This document shows positions 31,135 through 43,078 of a stretch of DNA of 64,000 nt, piece by piece. Origin of the DNA: Exobasidium rhododendri. Lineage: Eukaryota > Basidiomycota > Exobasidiomycetes > Exobasidiales > Exobasidiaceae. A program made the translations under genes and the position numbers. Position 1 is the first letter of the stretch, and each line of letters starts with the position of its first letter. The notes beneath the pieces were generated by a model that was given only the letters and a program-made list of their open reading frames with translations, did not search any database and was not told the DNA's origin. Location: the NCBI GenBank assembly GCA_026210745.1, contig CP110631.1, positions 1,240,001 to 1,304,000 on the forward strand. Reading direction: 5' to 3'.

Positions 31135-33174
31135 TCATCCCCAGTATTGCCTGTACGGGTAGTTGCCGTAAGATCCAGTACCAGCGCTGGGTTGCTGCTG
31201 TTGTTGTCCAGCGTAAGCATTGTACTGCTGATAGTATTGCTGTTGCTGTTGTTGTTGGGGAGTAGCGTTGGGATTTACTTGCTGTTGCTGCCTTTGTTGC
31301 TGAGCTTGTTGTCCCGAATGTTGCTGCTGTATCTGTTGCCCTTGACCGGCTTGCTGATGAGCATTTTGAGATGATTGACCTGGCTGAACACCGGTCGCAC
31401 CATTCCCGCTGCTAACTTTGCCACTGTCGTATTGACGATAAGCATTCTCCAACGCATTCGAGGAGCCGTTCTTTACTTGAGAATTGCTACCGTTTGCAGC
31501 TCCTCCTGCTGGTGTCTGTCCCAAAAATCCGCTCAATCCAGGAAGGGAAGAAGAGTGGGATGATTGAGGCGTAGCCGAGTTGCCGTACAACTTGGAGTAG
31601 TCGTTAGCGTTCACATTGGCGTTGGACAGATGAGATGCACCTTGTCGACCGTAGCCACCATCGCCATATCCACCACCAGCCAAGGATGAAGCTCCTGTGG
31701 CAGGCGACTGTCCGTATTGACCGCTTCCGACACCGCTGCTACTTCCATAAGGAGCACTACCACTCAATTCAGCAGGTCCATTCTGCAGATAGGGAGAATG
31801 AAGGCTGGCAGGTGTAATGGGCTTAGAAGGATGTTGAGATGGCTGTTGTGGTTGCTGTTGTTGTTGTTGTGGTTGTTGCTGTTGTTGACCATACAAAGCA
31901 TACTGTCCGTAGCCAGCTCCGGGTTGACCGTAGTGTTGGAATTGGTTAGGAAGATAGTAGTGAGGATAGTAATAAGGCATCACGTTGGCGTATTGCTGTT
32001 GCTGTTGTGGGTTGGCTTGCTGAGCGGCAGAGAGCTGAGATTGGTGATGAATCTGTTGCTGTTGCTGTTGTTGCTGCTGTTGTTGCGCATCAGTCGCCGC
32101 AGTACCAGCGGGTTGCTGTTGAGAAGGTTGAGAAGCACCTCTATCATCGCTTCCTCTTGCATTTACCGCGGCCGATTGTTGGTCGTAATTACCGTAGAAG
32201 CTGGACAATCGCTGAGCATCCAAGCCTCCATAGTAGTCAGCGTACTGTGAGTTGTGCTGCTGCTGCTGCTGCTGCTGCTGCTGGCCTTGGCTACCTTGAC
32301 TGCCCAAAGCACCACCGAAAGCACCGGTACCGACCGTTGCTAGGCCCGTCGGGTACTGTTGTTGATGCGAGCTTTCCATCTGGCCACCTACACTTTGGTG
32401 TTGAGCTTGGTGCTGAGCTTGAGCTTGAGCCACGGCACTTTGATGAACTTGCTGATGAGAGTTCATACTCTGTTGATAGCCATACGATTCAACAGGTTTA
32501 CTGCCGTTGTAAGGCGACGAGGAAGCGTAAGTGTCTTGTTGAGAGGGTGTCGTTTGCGCTTCCTGTTGAAGAGCTTGACCACTTGGAGTGGAAGAGGCTT
32601 GTGTACCCTGACCAAATCGATCAGTATACTTTGCAGCAGCTTGTTCGGGTGCAATTGTGCTCACTTCCGATTGACCATTTTCCTTCAAGACGGGTGCAGC
32701 GTTTGACAGATTGCTTTGCTCTTGATGTACAGGAGCACTTTCTTCCGCCTCTTCACTATCCTCTGCTCCTAGGAAATTCAAGCTACCAAATCGGACTCCC
32801 AGATTGTCGTACTGAGAAGCGTTGCCAGCCATGACGACAGGAAGATCTTGTTTGCCGCGTTGACTCTGTCCGGCTCGTCCCAACAAAGGCTTGTTTGGAG
32901 TACTGGAAGGTGCAGCTCCACTCGATGCCTGCGCTGGCTCGAGTGTGGTGGCTTCAGAGACTGGCACGGTACTGCTAAGACCTGGAGGTAGTGTACTACT
33001 ACTTTCTCCTCTCTCAACGACTGCTTCTGTCGGAGCAGGTGGCCTGACCTCCTCCGTAGGCAACACTGTCTCGACTATCGCTGGCTCGTGAACCTTTTCA
33101 AGGCCTCCATTCTGACCATCAGCAGCTGCTGAAGATGAAAGAAGCGATGAAGGAGCGGCAGGAGCAGCAGCAGG

Positions 33175-33206
<32 letters not shown>

Positions 33207-34407
33207 TAGCAGCAGCAGCAGGGGCAGAGATCTGTGGTTCCGGTGCTACAGCCTTTGCCGGTTCGACAGGTCTGGCAATCTGAGCCCAACTCAACTTTGA
33301 GCCTTTTGGAACCAATTTGGACGGAATAATCTTGGCTAGAGCAGAAACGACTAAACCTGGTTCATCGTGAGGGGGAGCAGAAGTAGCAGCAGCAGCTTCT
33401 TCTTCCGTTGATGCAGCAGGGGCATCTTCAATGGCATCCGTTTCCGCCTTCTTATTTCCGGTAGTCGCCTTCGATGTAGGAGCAGTACCGGTCTTGAAAT
33501 CGAGTCCTTCGGTATCGTCACCCCAATCTCCTCCTACTGCACCATTCGACTTTGACGAGGTCGCAGCAACGGCATCAGCCCATGTAGTACCAGCAGGCGT
33601 TAGATTGCTTGTGCCAGTATGTGAGGCATCCGAGACGTGCTTGCCGTCCGTCACAGAAGTAGCAGCAGCAGCTGCTGCTCCTCCTCGACTTACATGGCCG
33701 CCTCGAAGCCCTCCGCGACCGCTGCCTCGAGCGCCTCGAATGGCTGACAGATGACGACCAATAGACAAAGGAAAAGGGGGAGAAAGAAAAGAGAAGATTT
33801 GTCAATATTGCAGGCGAGCGCACTCTCACGTTGCCTTGATCATACTCACTTGCACCACCTCGTCCTCCTCTAGCACCAGCGTTTCCTCCTCGACCACCGC
33901 GAGCGATACTGCTAGCGCCTACGATAGCAGGTGGCGCAGAGGCACCTTGAAAGGTGGACGGTGTGACTGTAGATCCTGTCTCTTTCTTGACTTGCTTCTT
34001 TGACTTGACCGATGAGAATTGTTCAGCATGGCCTGTCAATATGAACGGAGCAGCAAGAACAATTCAGCAATCGCTCCCCTCTGCCTCTATCTGCAATCCC
34101 AAGAAAAGGACTACTCACCTTCACTAATTCGACCAATTGCGACTTCCATCTCACCACTTGCTTCTTGAAGTGCAAAGAGCAGGTCTTCGTCTGTCCAGTC
34201 GGTGAAGAGCTCTTTGAGTACAGATAGCTTGTCCGCATATTTGGCTCTCAGCGAGCGGACTTCTTCTGTGTCATCTGGTTGAGCAGCAGCTGCGACCGTT
34301 GCATTGCCAGCATTTGTCTTTCCAAATCGACCAGCTCCACCTCCCCTTCGCCCTCCTCGTCGAGGTCCCGAAGGCGGCACTGTAGCCAATTGTGCAGTGG
34401 TTGACAT
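31135..34407 (-). CDS. def1: Def1, RNA polymerase II degradation factor
   Basis: Three exons: 34119-34407, 33850-34032, 31135-33743; 1,026 aa. The N-terminus carries the CUE-like domain at about residues 52-100 (KYADKLSVLKELFTDWTDED, then LLFALQEASGEMEVAIGRIS), and the first splice joins it to GHAEQFSSVK, the exact order seen in Def1. An RGG-rich segment spans exons 2-3. The rest is Ala/Gln-rich, with poly-Gln runs of up to about 10 and many Tyr-Gly-Gln repeats, like a prion-type low-complexity domain. In yeast Def1 promotes ubiquitylation and removal of stalled Pol II and is cut by the proteasome to free its CUE-containing part. Introns are 86 and 105 bp, both with GTGAGT donors. Confidence 0.9.
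32257..32283 (-). repeat. CAG tract in def1 (poly-Gln)
   Basis: Nine perfect CAG codons on the minus strand (CTG on the plus strand). Similar mixed CAA/CAG tracts lie at about 31230-31260, 31850-31890 and 32050-32090. Confidence 0.9.
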
Positions 34408-35634
34408 TGGCCTATAGTATGATGTGTTGTGTAATGGGAAGCTGATAGCGAGTAGGATCGAGAAGATGGCTTGTCGACGTGGCTAAAAAAACCGCACTGC
34501 TTTTCCTTGGAAGTGATGATGGATCTTCTCTTGCTGCTCAGACTTGTATTTGCCCTCTAAACCAAGAATTAATCGGGATCCGTTGCGAGATATTCGTCTT
34601 TCTTTTTTGGCCTGACTGACTGGTTACGTGCTAATTTAAGCAGCGGTCAATAGACAAAGGGGGGGGGGCGATCCTGATGGAAGAAAGAGATGGAAACGCA
34701 CTCCATCAAAGTCTTGCTTGACATTTGAAGTTACGTCGCGCTATTTACTTAAAGTGGATAATAAGGATATCGATCCAAATACAAGAATTGGATACGTTGA
34801 TATTGTTTTCACACTTGGACTAGTTCGCCAGCCCGCGCGACAACTTCGTTACAATGCCCCCTTCGGTCTTTTCTGGCAGATCAGAGATATCTAAAGGAGA
34901 TGACGCCAGAAAAACCACGTGGCACACCGCAGTGCTAAGTGATCGTTGTACTCCGTCAGCTACCATGCCGATGCACTCATAGTCAAAATTCGTCGCAAGC
35001 ATGGTCAGTCCGGTATCATGCCGTAGATCCCGGAGTAAAACGTTCGAAGCCGCCTTACTTTCTAGCACAGCGCAGTCGTCAAGGAGCATTGGAATTCCGA
35101 TCGTACGGATTAGCGATCTTTCGCAGGCTACGCAGCGTTGAGAGTCCCATTAATCTCCCTTTTCTCTCGTCATCCTGAGTTGTATTCTTGCGATTTGCGC
35201 CACTCAGTCCAATAATCATCGCACAAGCCTAACAGAAATGATGGTGAAACGGTGTGCTGAAGGAGGCGCCAAGTTTCGATCTGTTCAATACAGTACGCGG
35301 TCTGCATAATTTAAAGTTTAAGTGGTCTGTACAGTAGTAGTACATGTATACAAGTAAGCACATTACTGCACGACTCCGTAGTCGCCATTTCCAAGGGTCA
35401 CAGGTTTTCGACCCTATCATTAAACGCCTTCGTTTCGTGCCGCTAGCAATAGCATCAGCGTCTTGTGCTCTTCTTGTGTCCCGACACCACAGCACACATG
35501 AGAGTGATACAGCAGATGTCTTACTACAGGCTATAGACTACAATTTCTCTTCTTCGTCGTTCTCATCACGTCCTGTCATGACTTGCATCACTCTCACTGA
35601 ATCCTCAAGGTGACCATTTCGGCGACCTATCTTG
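34408..35634. other. Divergent intergenic region, def1 / phosphatase
   Basis: 1.2 kb holding both promoters. Ten G at 34659-34668. An 89-codon minus ORF (34820-35089) starts with ATG but resembles nothing I know and has no visible exon partners. Confidence 0.4.
34659..34668. repeat. G10 homopolymer
   Basis: Perfect run about 250 bp upstream of the def1 ATG. Confidence 0.95.
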
Positions 35635-38600
35635 ATGGCTTCATCGTCTCAAAGAAAAGACAACAGGCAAACCAAGGAGCAATCGAACAGACTAATTTCT
35701 GATTCACATCTCCATCAAGCTCAAATGATCAATCGAAGAGAGACGCTTAAGCCAGACAACTTGGCATCTTCACCAGATCAAATGACACCTTCTGTCTCTG
35801 TCGAGCAACCTCACATCTCAGCGGATTCCGGCCCCCTATCATCATCACAGTCCCTCCATGCATCACCCACCAAATCTCGCAACCTGTTGGCAACGCCCAA
35901 TATTTTGAATTCTTCCGTATCTAGCTCCGCATCATCTCCCAATCCAAGCAGCATCACACATCTATACAACACAAGACCCTCCCCTCGCGCTTTCTTGCAC
36001 AGACAAGCCTTACCTATAATTCAAACGAATCTCACCAACCAAAGACCCGCCCTAGTGTCTCAACTCGCATCACACTCATTGCCTCCTGTCCATCAATACG
36101 ATGATAGCTTTCCGCCGGCAGCTTGTTCACGCTCTCGATCTAGCCACATTCCCACTTCAGTCTTCAGCGGTCGTGTGAATTGCCATGATCAGATCGACCC
36201 TCCCACTTCGAGAAGCACCACGACTACGGCAACGACGACACCATCTTCGTCTTTGCACAACGAGGCGTATCGTTTCAGTCCGTGCAGCGCTATTGCTCAA
36301 TCGCCAGCGACAACCTGCGATGAAAATGATCTAATCCACGAAGCGGAAAGGCATCAAGAATCTTCTCGTTTCGAGGATCTCTCTACTTCGAGTGGAAAAA
36401 GTAACACCCAAACCGGCCAAATCTTCGGACAATCCTTTGGAGACGCACGCCCCTTTGCGATTTTCGATCGAAAGTCGAGCAGAAGATCGGGGCTGAGACA
36501 CATCACTCCTCTCGTGCTAATTGGAACCTTGAAGCTTTACCCTACCCTTGCATCATCTTCTACTTTCCGGTGAGTGGAGCATATTGTTTATCCGGCTTGA
36601 GCAATGCAGACTAATCCATCGGCTTCAATCTTGTATCTCTTGCCTTGCTTCCTTCTCGTCCCTCTTTTTTTTGCAGTCGAGCGAGCGCTTCGATAGCATC
36701 TCCTCTGTCTGCAACTATACCAATTCCGACCCAAAATTTCGAGGGTCTAAGAAAAGCGTCGGAAGTGCAGCAACCAGAACTTTTCAATCACGTCAATCCT
36801 GATGAAACCAATTTACCAAACGCGCCGAATACTTTAAAAAAGTCTATAGAGGCCGTTCGTAGACAAAGGGACACCCATAGAGGCAATGATGAGGATAGTG
36901 CGAGGTGCAGTGACAGAGGCAACTCTCCCGCTTCCGCATCAACATCATTCTCGCCACCATCGTTGTTGACGACCAGGGGAAGGACAGGAGACAGGAAAGA
37001 GTCGAGAGGACAAGCAGAGGCAGCGCTTGACGACTGCGCAGACGCCAAGAGAGCCAATCTTCTTCCTCGGGAGAATAGCGAGAGACACTCTGCCGAATCG
37101 AAACGTACCTCTATCTCTCCTATTTCGGGGCTGGATAGGTCTATTACGAGCCTGTCATATCAGTGGGCCGAAAATAACACCATCGACACCGCTTCCCCCC
37201 CTATCACCGCCACGGACCGGTCCGTGCGAGGCCCAAGAAGGCACGACGGCAACAGAGGAGCTGAAACGGACGTTGCAAAGGCAACCCTGCTGATCGTCAT
37301 CCTTATCACTTCTGGGAAAGGAAAGCTAGACCCCGACACGCTCGATACTCTCGGTCGGCTGGGTGCCATTCACCTCGATATACCTAGTGAGATACTTCGA
37401 CGACGGGCGCAAGAAAATCTGCAAACAACCTCCCGCCATTTTCGACGTCTCGAGCCTTATCTGGTAGATGAGATGAGTAAAAGAAGATACTCTCAAATCT
37501 TCAATGGAAGTGAGACCATCGAACGTCAGCTTGGTGCTCACGATGATGGTGCGCAGTACTGGCGCAACAATTTAGTCATTTTGGCTAAAGGCAGGCCGCA
37601 GAGGATGCGGATGAGCAAAAGCAGTACATCTGACGGTCTTGATGATGGTGAAGAGAGGATGACAGGCAGTACCCCAGAAGACGACGAAGGTGACACTATG
37701 GCTGCGCATGTCTTTGCGGAAGCGGTTCAGGCGCTGGCTGACGTAGATGGAGAAGGAGGACAATTGTTCTTTGTCGACGGTGACCTAGCCGAAGTTCAAA
37801 GTTCTTTTGACAGTGTCGATGCTTCCGAAGGATCAGAAAATACGAAGGCGGTACCGATTCCGATTCTGGAAAAAAGTATCTTCACAGCAGAGACTGCTTC
37901 ACCAGCTCCTCCTGCCACGAAAGTCTTCGAAACGGCACACTCGCATTTGTATGGATCGCCAGAGCGCATCATCGAACGGGAGGATGATAGAGATACGCTT
38001 CATCAACCTGCTTCTCCTTCGGCTGGATCTAGTTCCTTTCCCATCACTGCTGCACCCCTCCTTACGTCTTTGAAGTCGACTACTTTCGCGAGACCAAGAC
38101 TAGCAAGACTAGACACTTCTGAAAGAGTTGCGACGCTCGACACATCTGCCATCATTCGACCGGCGCGAAGGAAAACGAGCAGCGGTCCTCGACTCAACCT
38201 CAGCACTACTACGATGACTTCTGGAGTGATACCTCTCCAGCCTTCTAGGTTGCAAGATAGAATGACGAGAGTAGGGCTGGATGAGAGTGTAGGAGGACCG
38301 GAAGATAGCCGGGTGCACGCCTTTCGCAGAGCGGAGGTTGATACATCTTCGTTCGTAGACATACCCATCCATACGCCCTACTCACCTTCTGCGTTCGACC
38401 CAGTCTCTTTCGAACCCTCGGAAATCTTGTCCAACTTCCTCTACCTCGGACCGGAAATCGTCACGTTTAGCGAAGTTGAACACCTGAAGAACAGATGGGG
38501 AATCAAGAGAATCCTCAACGCGGCTTGGGAGATTGAAGATGGTGGTGGAAAACACCTGAGCCTTGACAAGGAAGAGATTAGTGGGATCCAAAAGTACAAG

Positions 38601-39320
38601 AAGATCCCCTTGAAAGATTCGATCGAGGCCAAAGGTGTTCAAGCGTACATGGAAGAAGCCTGTACCTTTTTGGACGACGCGAAGCTTCATTCCGCACCTG
38701 TTTACGTTCATTGTAAGGCGGGAAAATCGAGATCGGTTATGCTAGTCATGGCCTACTTGATTCATTCGAATCGATGGTCCTTGGAGAAGTCTTATTCGTA
38801 TGTTGTAGAGAAGCGGAAGACTGTCAGTCCCAACATCGGCTTCATGGCAGAGTTGATGACGTTTGAAGAGACGAGCTTGCAGACACGACGTAGAGGACCG
38901 ATTTCGAGGATTGAGAAGGGGTCCAACGGTAATAAGGGCCTTGAAAAGGGCAACGATGAGGATCGAGATCAGTATCCTGAAAAGAACGGTAGAAGATCTT
39001 TTCGGGATTCAATGCCGACGCAACTGGGTCAACAATTGTCACCTTATCCGCCGCCGCAACAGCGATCCTGTCACCACCAGAAGGGAGAGACCCCAAGATG
39101 GGGGCAAGCTCATCCACAAGACGGTCAAGTGCAGCATTGGCAAGAGAAAAGCAGGTCGGAAGTAGCGTTGGGATTCGGAAAGGATGCTTCAGAAGAGATC
39201 AGGGGTCTAGACGGGAGATACTATTCCAAGCGGCCGCCAGCTGATGCTCGACTTTTGGCACCGTTCAGGAGGGCAACATTGGCCGGCATCGACAGTGAGA
39301 ACAAATTTGGTACTTCTTGA
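35635..39320 (+). CDS. Dual-specificity (MAP kinase) phosphatase, Rok1/Pmp1/Msg5-like
   Basis: Two exons, 35635-36569 and 36677-39320; the 107-bp intron has a GTGAGT donor and T8GCAG acceptor; 1,192 aa. The catalytic domain is near residues 885-1040: SEILSNFLYLGPE start, then the signature VHCKAGKSRS with nucleophilic Cys at about 990, and a general-acid Asp probably in LKDSIEAKG. SPNIGFMAELMTFEE ends the domain, as in fungal MAPK phosphatases. These remove phosphates from both Thr and Tyr of MAP kinases; U. maydis Rok1 restrains the pheromone MAPKs, and yeast Msg5 acts on Fus3 and Slt2. The first 880 residues are disordered and Ser/Thr-rich and may carry docking or regulatory sites. Which MAPK it targets cannot be read from sequence. 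Confidence 0.8.
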
Positions 39321-39478
39321 TGATGCGCCTCTTCATCTAAGTCCCGTAGGTGTCGCCTTCGTCCCTCATGCCCTGCATCATTGTACTTTTATATTAATAG
39401 CATTTACCAGTAGAAGTCGTGACGTTAATCAGAGTCGTGGGGACATAAAGTAAGGGATAAAAAGAAGGAGAGGAAAAT

Positions 39479-39518
<40 letters not shown>

Positions 39519-39694
39519 GGGTAGAAAGAAGAAGAAGAAGACGAAGAAGAGGAAAAAAGAGGGTGGTATGGTGTTACACGGGAATGAAGTTTTGTGGAAA
39601 GGACTTTCCAATGGAGTGTGACGAAAAGTGTCACCGTTCATGGGAGCAGTGCTGTTGGAATGTGTGGAGATTGATATCGCCGAGACCTTTGGGC
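39321..39694. other. Convergent 3' intergenic region with TG repeat
   Basis: Between the phosphatase and rho2 stops. Contains a dinucleotide repeat (listed separately) flanked by GAAGAAGAAG purine repeats. No gene seen. Confidence 0.6.
39481..39516. repeat. (TG)18 microsatellite
   Basis: Thirty-six bases of perfect TG dinucleotide in non-coding DNA, followed by a GAA-type run near 39527-39550. The (TG)18 run is the only long dinucleotide repeat I noticed in the window. Confidence 0.95.
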
Positions 39695-40638
39695 CTAAAA
39701 TATAATACATTTGCAGCCGCTTTCATGGTTGCCGCCGCCGCTTTGTCTCCTTCTACTTGAGGAGCGCTTCTCATTGACCTCTGTCTTCTTGCTCCTCACA
39801 GCGCCACTTCCACGAACCAACATGGATGCTCGGGTGGCCGCTTCAAAAACACTCTGTGTATGGGGAGAAGAGGAGAAAAAGGGGTCACTGAGTTCAGAGG
39901 GGGGGGGAAAAGGCTCTCTAAAGGAACCGAAACTCACATCGACGCCTTCATTGCGAAGCGCTGAACATTCATGATATGATCTTGCACCGATTTGTAGAGC
40001 AATCTCTTGCCCCTGTCATTGGAATGTAAGGAGGATATGAGCGGCCGCAGTCAGTAAAGGAGGACTGCTTTTTGCGCTCGTGCCCCTTGCGGTACATGAA
40101 GGTCTTGGCGAGGCTGTGTAGAAGAGTAGACTTACCTGCTCTCGGGTAACGAACTCCTTTCCTTGCTGTTGTAGCACTTCTCTCGTGTCGCTTTTGCAAC
40201 CGACTAGCAGAACAGGGATCTTGGTACCACAGATCCTCCGAGCTTCTTCTGACCACTTGTACTGTGCATTCTCCAAGCTATCCGGAGTATCGAGGGAGAA
40301 TGCAATGAGGATGACGTGCGCTGATGCATACGACAGGGGCCTCAAGCGCTGTAAGAGGATCGAATCGATGCTTACTTGGTCAATCCTGCCGCCCCGACAG
40401 ATCTGTCCAAACAATCTCGATTGCTCACCTCATACTCTTCCTGTCCTGCTGTGTCCCACAAAGCGAGTTGCACTGGTTTCCCATCTAGTCGAATCTCTGC
40501 TACATAATTGTCAAACACTGTCGGTTCATACTTTGTCGGGAATTCACCAATCGCAAACACACACAAGAGTGATGTCTTGCCACTGTTGCCATCTCCGGTA
40601 ATGATCAGCTTTCTTCTCTGAGGGGGTATGCTACTCAT
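39695..40638 (-). CDS. rho2: Rho2-type small GTPase
   Basis: Four exons: 40429-40638, 40136-40348, 39938-40012, 39695-39853; 218 aa. G motifs in order: [11 protein letters not shown] (P-loop), effector [21 protein letters not shown] and ECSAL. The C-terminus is basic and ends GCKCIIF, a CaaX box with a nearby second Cys. [12 protein letters not shown] and [20 protein letters not shown] match Rho2 better than Rho1, Cdc42 or Rac. Fungal Rho2 signals to the cell-wall integrity pathway and to alpha-glucan synthesis (shown in S. pombe). The P-loop has Asn-Ser where most Rho proteins have Ala-Cys; the catalytic Gln is intact. A prenyl anchor and a possible palmitate would place it at the plasma membrane. 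It is 289 bp from a divergent gene. Confidence 0.85.
39899..39907. repeat. G9 homopolymer
   Basis: Lies inside the last intron of rho2 (39854-39937). Confidence 0.95.
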
Positions 40639-40927
40639 GGCCGCCGTCTTGTCGACCTCAGATACGTTGCCAATCAAGGCGGATAATTTAGTATACTTGT
40701 TGTGCGTTGAATGATGGGGGAAAAACCTAATTAGCAAAAATAAAACTAAATTAATGTGGAGAAAGTAGGGTAGCGCGCTTTTCTGACTTTTGTACGCACG
40801 AGGCAAGCCGATTTCTTGTCTGTGACCATTAGTGCAGAGAGTTTGAGCATCACATCACCGCTACCTCCCATAGAAGAAGCCCTGCCTTTCGTCCTCCTCC
40901 ATTAATCGTGACTCGGAGTGTATCGAT
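40639..40927. promoter_or_regulatory. Bidirectional promoter, rho2 / DUF866 gene
   Basis: 289 bp between two opposite ATGs. A/T-rich near 40675-40755. No specific element recognised. Confidence 0.4.
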
Positions 40928-41822
40928 ATGCCGGTGAGTAAGGTGCTTGATTTGAAGAGATGCACCAAAGCTCATGTGAGTCTGCTCGCTATGACATTTT
41001 ATCCAGAGACTGGCACTGCAGATTCGAGGTCAAATGGAGAATGTGACGGAGCTAAGGCCAAAGGATGATGATCATATGCTCATGGTTCGTATAAAGTGCA
41101 CATCGTGTCAAGAGGTACATTCAAAGACAGTAGGATTCAACAAATCAGACGAGACGGAAGTGAGCAAAGGCAGATCAACTGCAAATTTGGTCATGAGTTG
41201 TCATGTGAGTGGAGCATCTTTCCTTCCCTTGCATGGAGAAGGACAAGCGACGTGAGGCGAGACGAGCAGCAGCGGTTGACTCTTTCCATTTTTTCCCTCT
41301 CTCCAAGTTCTGCAAGAAGGAGCTGACGGCAAGTGAGTCTTTCCAATGTTACGCTTATTCCCATTAGATTTCTACCTCCTGATCTTATTATCTCCCAAAC
41401 TTCTGAATGGCAGGATTCGACGAACCCACAGCAAAAGCGCCGCTCTGGAACCCATACTCGCCTGCGGGAGGAGCAACGTATCAGACAATTTGCACAGTAG
41501 AAGCACGAGGACTCGACTTTGTCGGCTTTGAATTCAGTGTTAGTGATCTGCAGACATTGGAATGAAGTAGTACATCCTCTGATTTGATACTTCTTCTGCG
41601 CAGGGAACATGGCAATGCAAGTCAACGGAATCCAAGACAGTCTTTGATGCCGTTGAGTTTGAAGACAATGAATGGACAGACTACGATGAGAAGGTGAGTT
41701 CATAAACTCTCTGATACTGCGGTGGGGAAGGGGACGCGCTGACTCAACAATCTTCTTCGCTGGTCCAGGGTGGTGTGTCAGTGTCGATCATGGAGTTGGA
41801 ATCACAATGGGTACGAGGGTGA
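40928..41822 (+). CDS. DUF866 zinc-binding protein (CXXC motif protein, human C1orf123 / yeast YCR090C family)
   Basis: Six exons: 40928-40933, 41007-41204, 41308-41332, 41414-41538, 41604-41693, 41769-41822; 165 aa. The first coding exon is 6 nt (Met-Pro); joining gives MPRLALQIRGQMENVTELRP, the family's start. Two Cys pairs, CTSC and CHFC, bind one zinc; the second pair is completed only by splicing across intron 2. Later landmarks are EARGLDFVGFEF and DNEWTDYDEK. The family is widespread in eukaryotes and lacks a settled function; the human protein has been crystallised as a zinc-binding beta fold. Five introns in 0.9 kb, including a 25-nt exon, make it the densest gene here apart from sec12. 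Confidence 0.85.
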
Positions 41823-41993
41823 AAGCTTACCTTTCGATGAAGTACAGAGAGGACTGCTACGAGATAGCAATAGAGGAACTTTCACGCTTGTCAGGGGACA
41901 GGAGCGGGCTGCATAGAACCAGTGCGTCGGTAATAATACATTCAGCACACCGGACCGAATTGATGTACACATATTCTCTACAATTCAATTGTA

Positions 41994-42659
41994 TCAACCC
42001 ATCCCGGCAAGCAGGTCTGCTAAGTCATCCATCGTTTGCCTCCTACCCTCTTGCACCTCGTCCATGCTGCTCCACTTCTGTGCGAATTCTTGTCCTGATA
42101 TCTCTTCGCACGTCAGATCTGACAGGGCTTCTCTTTTCGCAAATAACTCCGACTGGTACATCTATGGTGAGGGTGGTGGGAGAAGGAAATTTTTACTCCG
42201 TCATTACGATCAGAACTGGGACAAGCACCTCTACGAACTTGCTCACATGGAATAGCTCGCTGACATGCTCCAACGCTGCCTTTGGATCTTTACCGCCTGA
42301 AACTCGCTCTTGCGGCCTTTCCAAGAACAGATCAACGTTGTACAACAGTCCCATCATTTCCCCGACACAATTTTCCATCTGATCTAAGGCCTGTCGCAAT
42401 GATGATAGCTGACGTTCGACATGCTCATTTGGATCTTCGTTGGTGCTGGAAGGTGCTGAGAGGACGTTGACGAGTGATTGAAGGTTGGGTAATGTACTTG
42501 AATGGATCTGATCGAAAGCTTAGATGATGAAGCAAATGGGAGGCATGTTTAAGCAGCTCTCCGCTTTAGCCTTTCCTACATCACCTGGCTATACTCACAC
42601 CGTGCTAGGCCGTCCGCTTTTCTCATCAGCTCCAGCACTGGATTCTGGCCGGACGACAT
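41994..42659 (-). CDS. Hypothetical small helical protein
   Basis: Three exons: 42599-42659, 42247-42518, 41994-42161; 166 aa. Introns of 80 bp (GTGAGT...CTAAG) and 85 bp (GTGAGC...CATAG). I do not recognise the family. The protein is almost wholly alpha-helical in character: SFDQIHSSTLPNLQSLVNVL, then LRQALDQMENCVGEMMGLLY, then acidic helices ending DDLADLLAGMG. Such proteins are often subunits of kinetochore, Mediator or tethering complexes, but no diagnostic motif is visible, so this is only a guess. The frame closes perfectly and the exon pattern is like its neighbours, so the gene itself is credible. It is convergent with the DUF866 gene. Confidence 0.65.
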
Positions 42660-43078
42660 GATGGGCGAACAAAGTAAGCAGACTACCAAAAGCCTTTCTC
42701 TACGTTCTTCTCAAGTTAGAAAAGATTACTAGAGCATCTCTCTTCAAAATCAAGGTAAAAAGCTTTGTTGCTCTCCACTTCAGATCGCCTCGTCGCGTGT
42801 TTGCATCGAGCGCCTCAGATCATTCATCCAGCTCATGGCCCCCCTCACAGTAGTCGGCAGATTTCTCTAGCAGCTAAACGTCAGGCTTCACTACAGGCGG
42901 ACTGTGCATTGCGCATCTGTACGAGGAGCTATAAAGTAACAAGGGAAGTACTTGAGATCAACTTTCTCTCTGGCTATTAAAGGTGTTTTTGTGATCCCTA
43001 ATGCTCTCTTCCAGGGTCACTCTAGACTGTGTGTATGCTGGAATGTTTGACATGCGATGGACAGATTCGCAATGAGCA
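42660..43078. other. Intergenic region
   Basis: Upstream of the small helical gene and downstream of the large minus-strand gene. Nothing recognised. Confidence 0.4.

Noticed and set aside
31717-32250. Leu-rich plus-strand ORF opposite def1 that looks like a membrane protein
   Set aside because: Runs of Leu and Val come from reading CAG/CAA Gln repeats on the other strand.
34820-35089. 89-codon minus ORF between def1 and the phosphatase
   Set aside because: It begins with ATG, but I could find no family resemblance, no partner exons and no conserved motif, so it is not listed as a gene.
1-40638. A signalling or mating gene cluster (CRIB protein, clp1, kin4, phosphatase, rho2, C2H2 factor)
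   Set aside because: The genes are spread over 40 kb among housekeeping genes on both strands; co-location alone does not support a functional cluster, and no mating-type homeodomain or pheromone genes were found.
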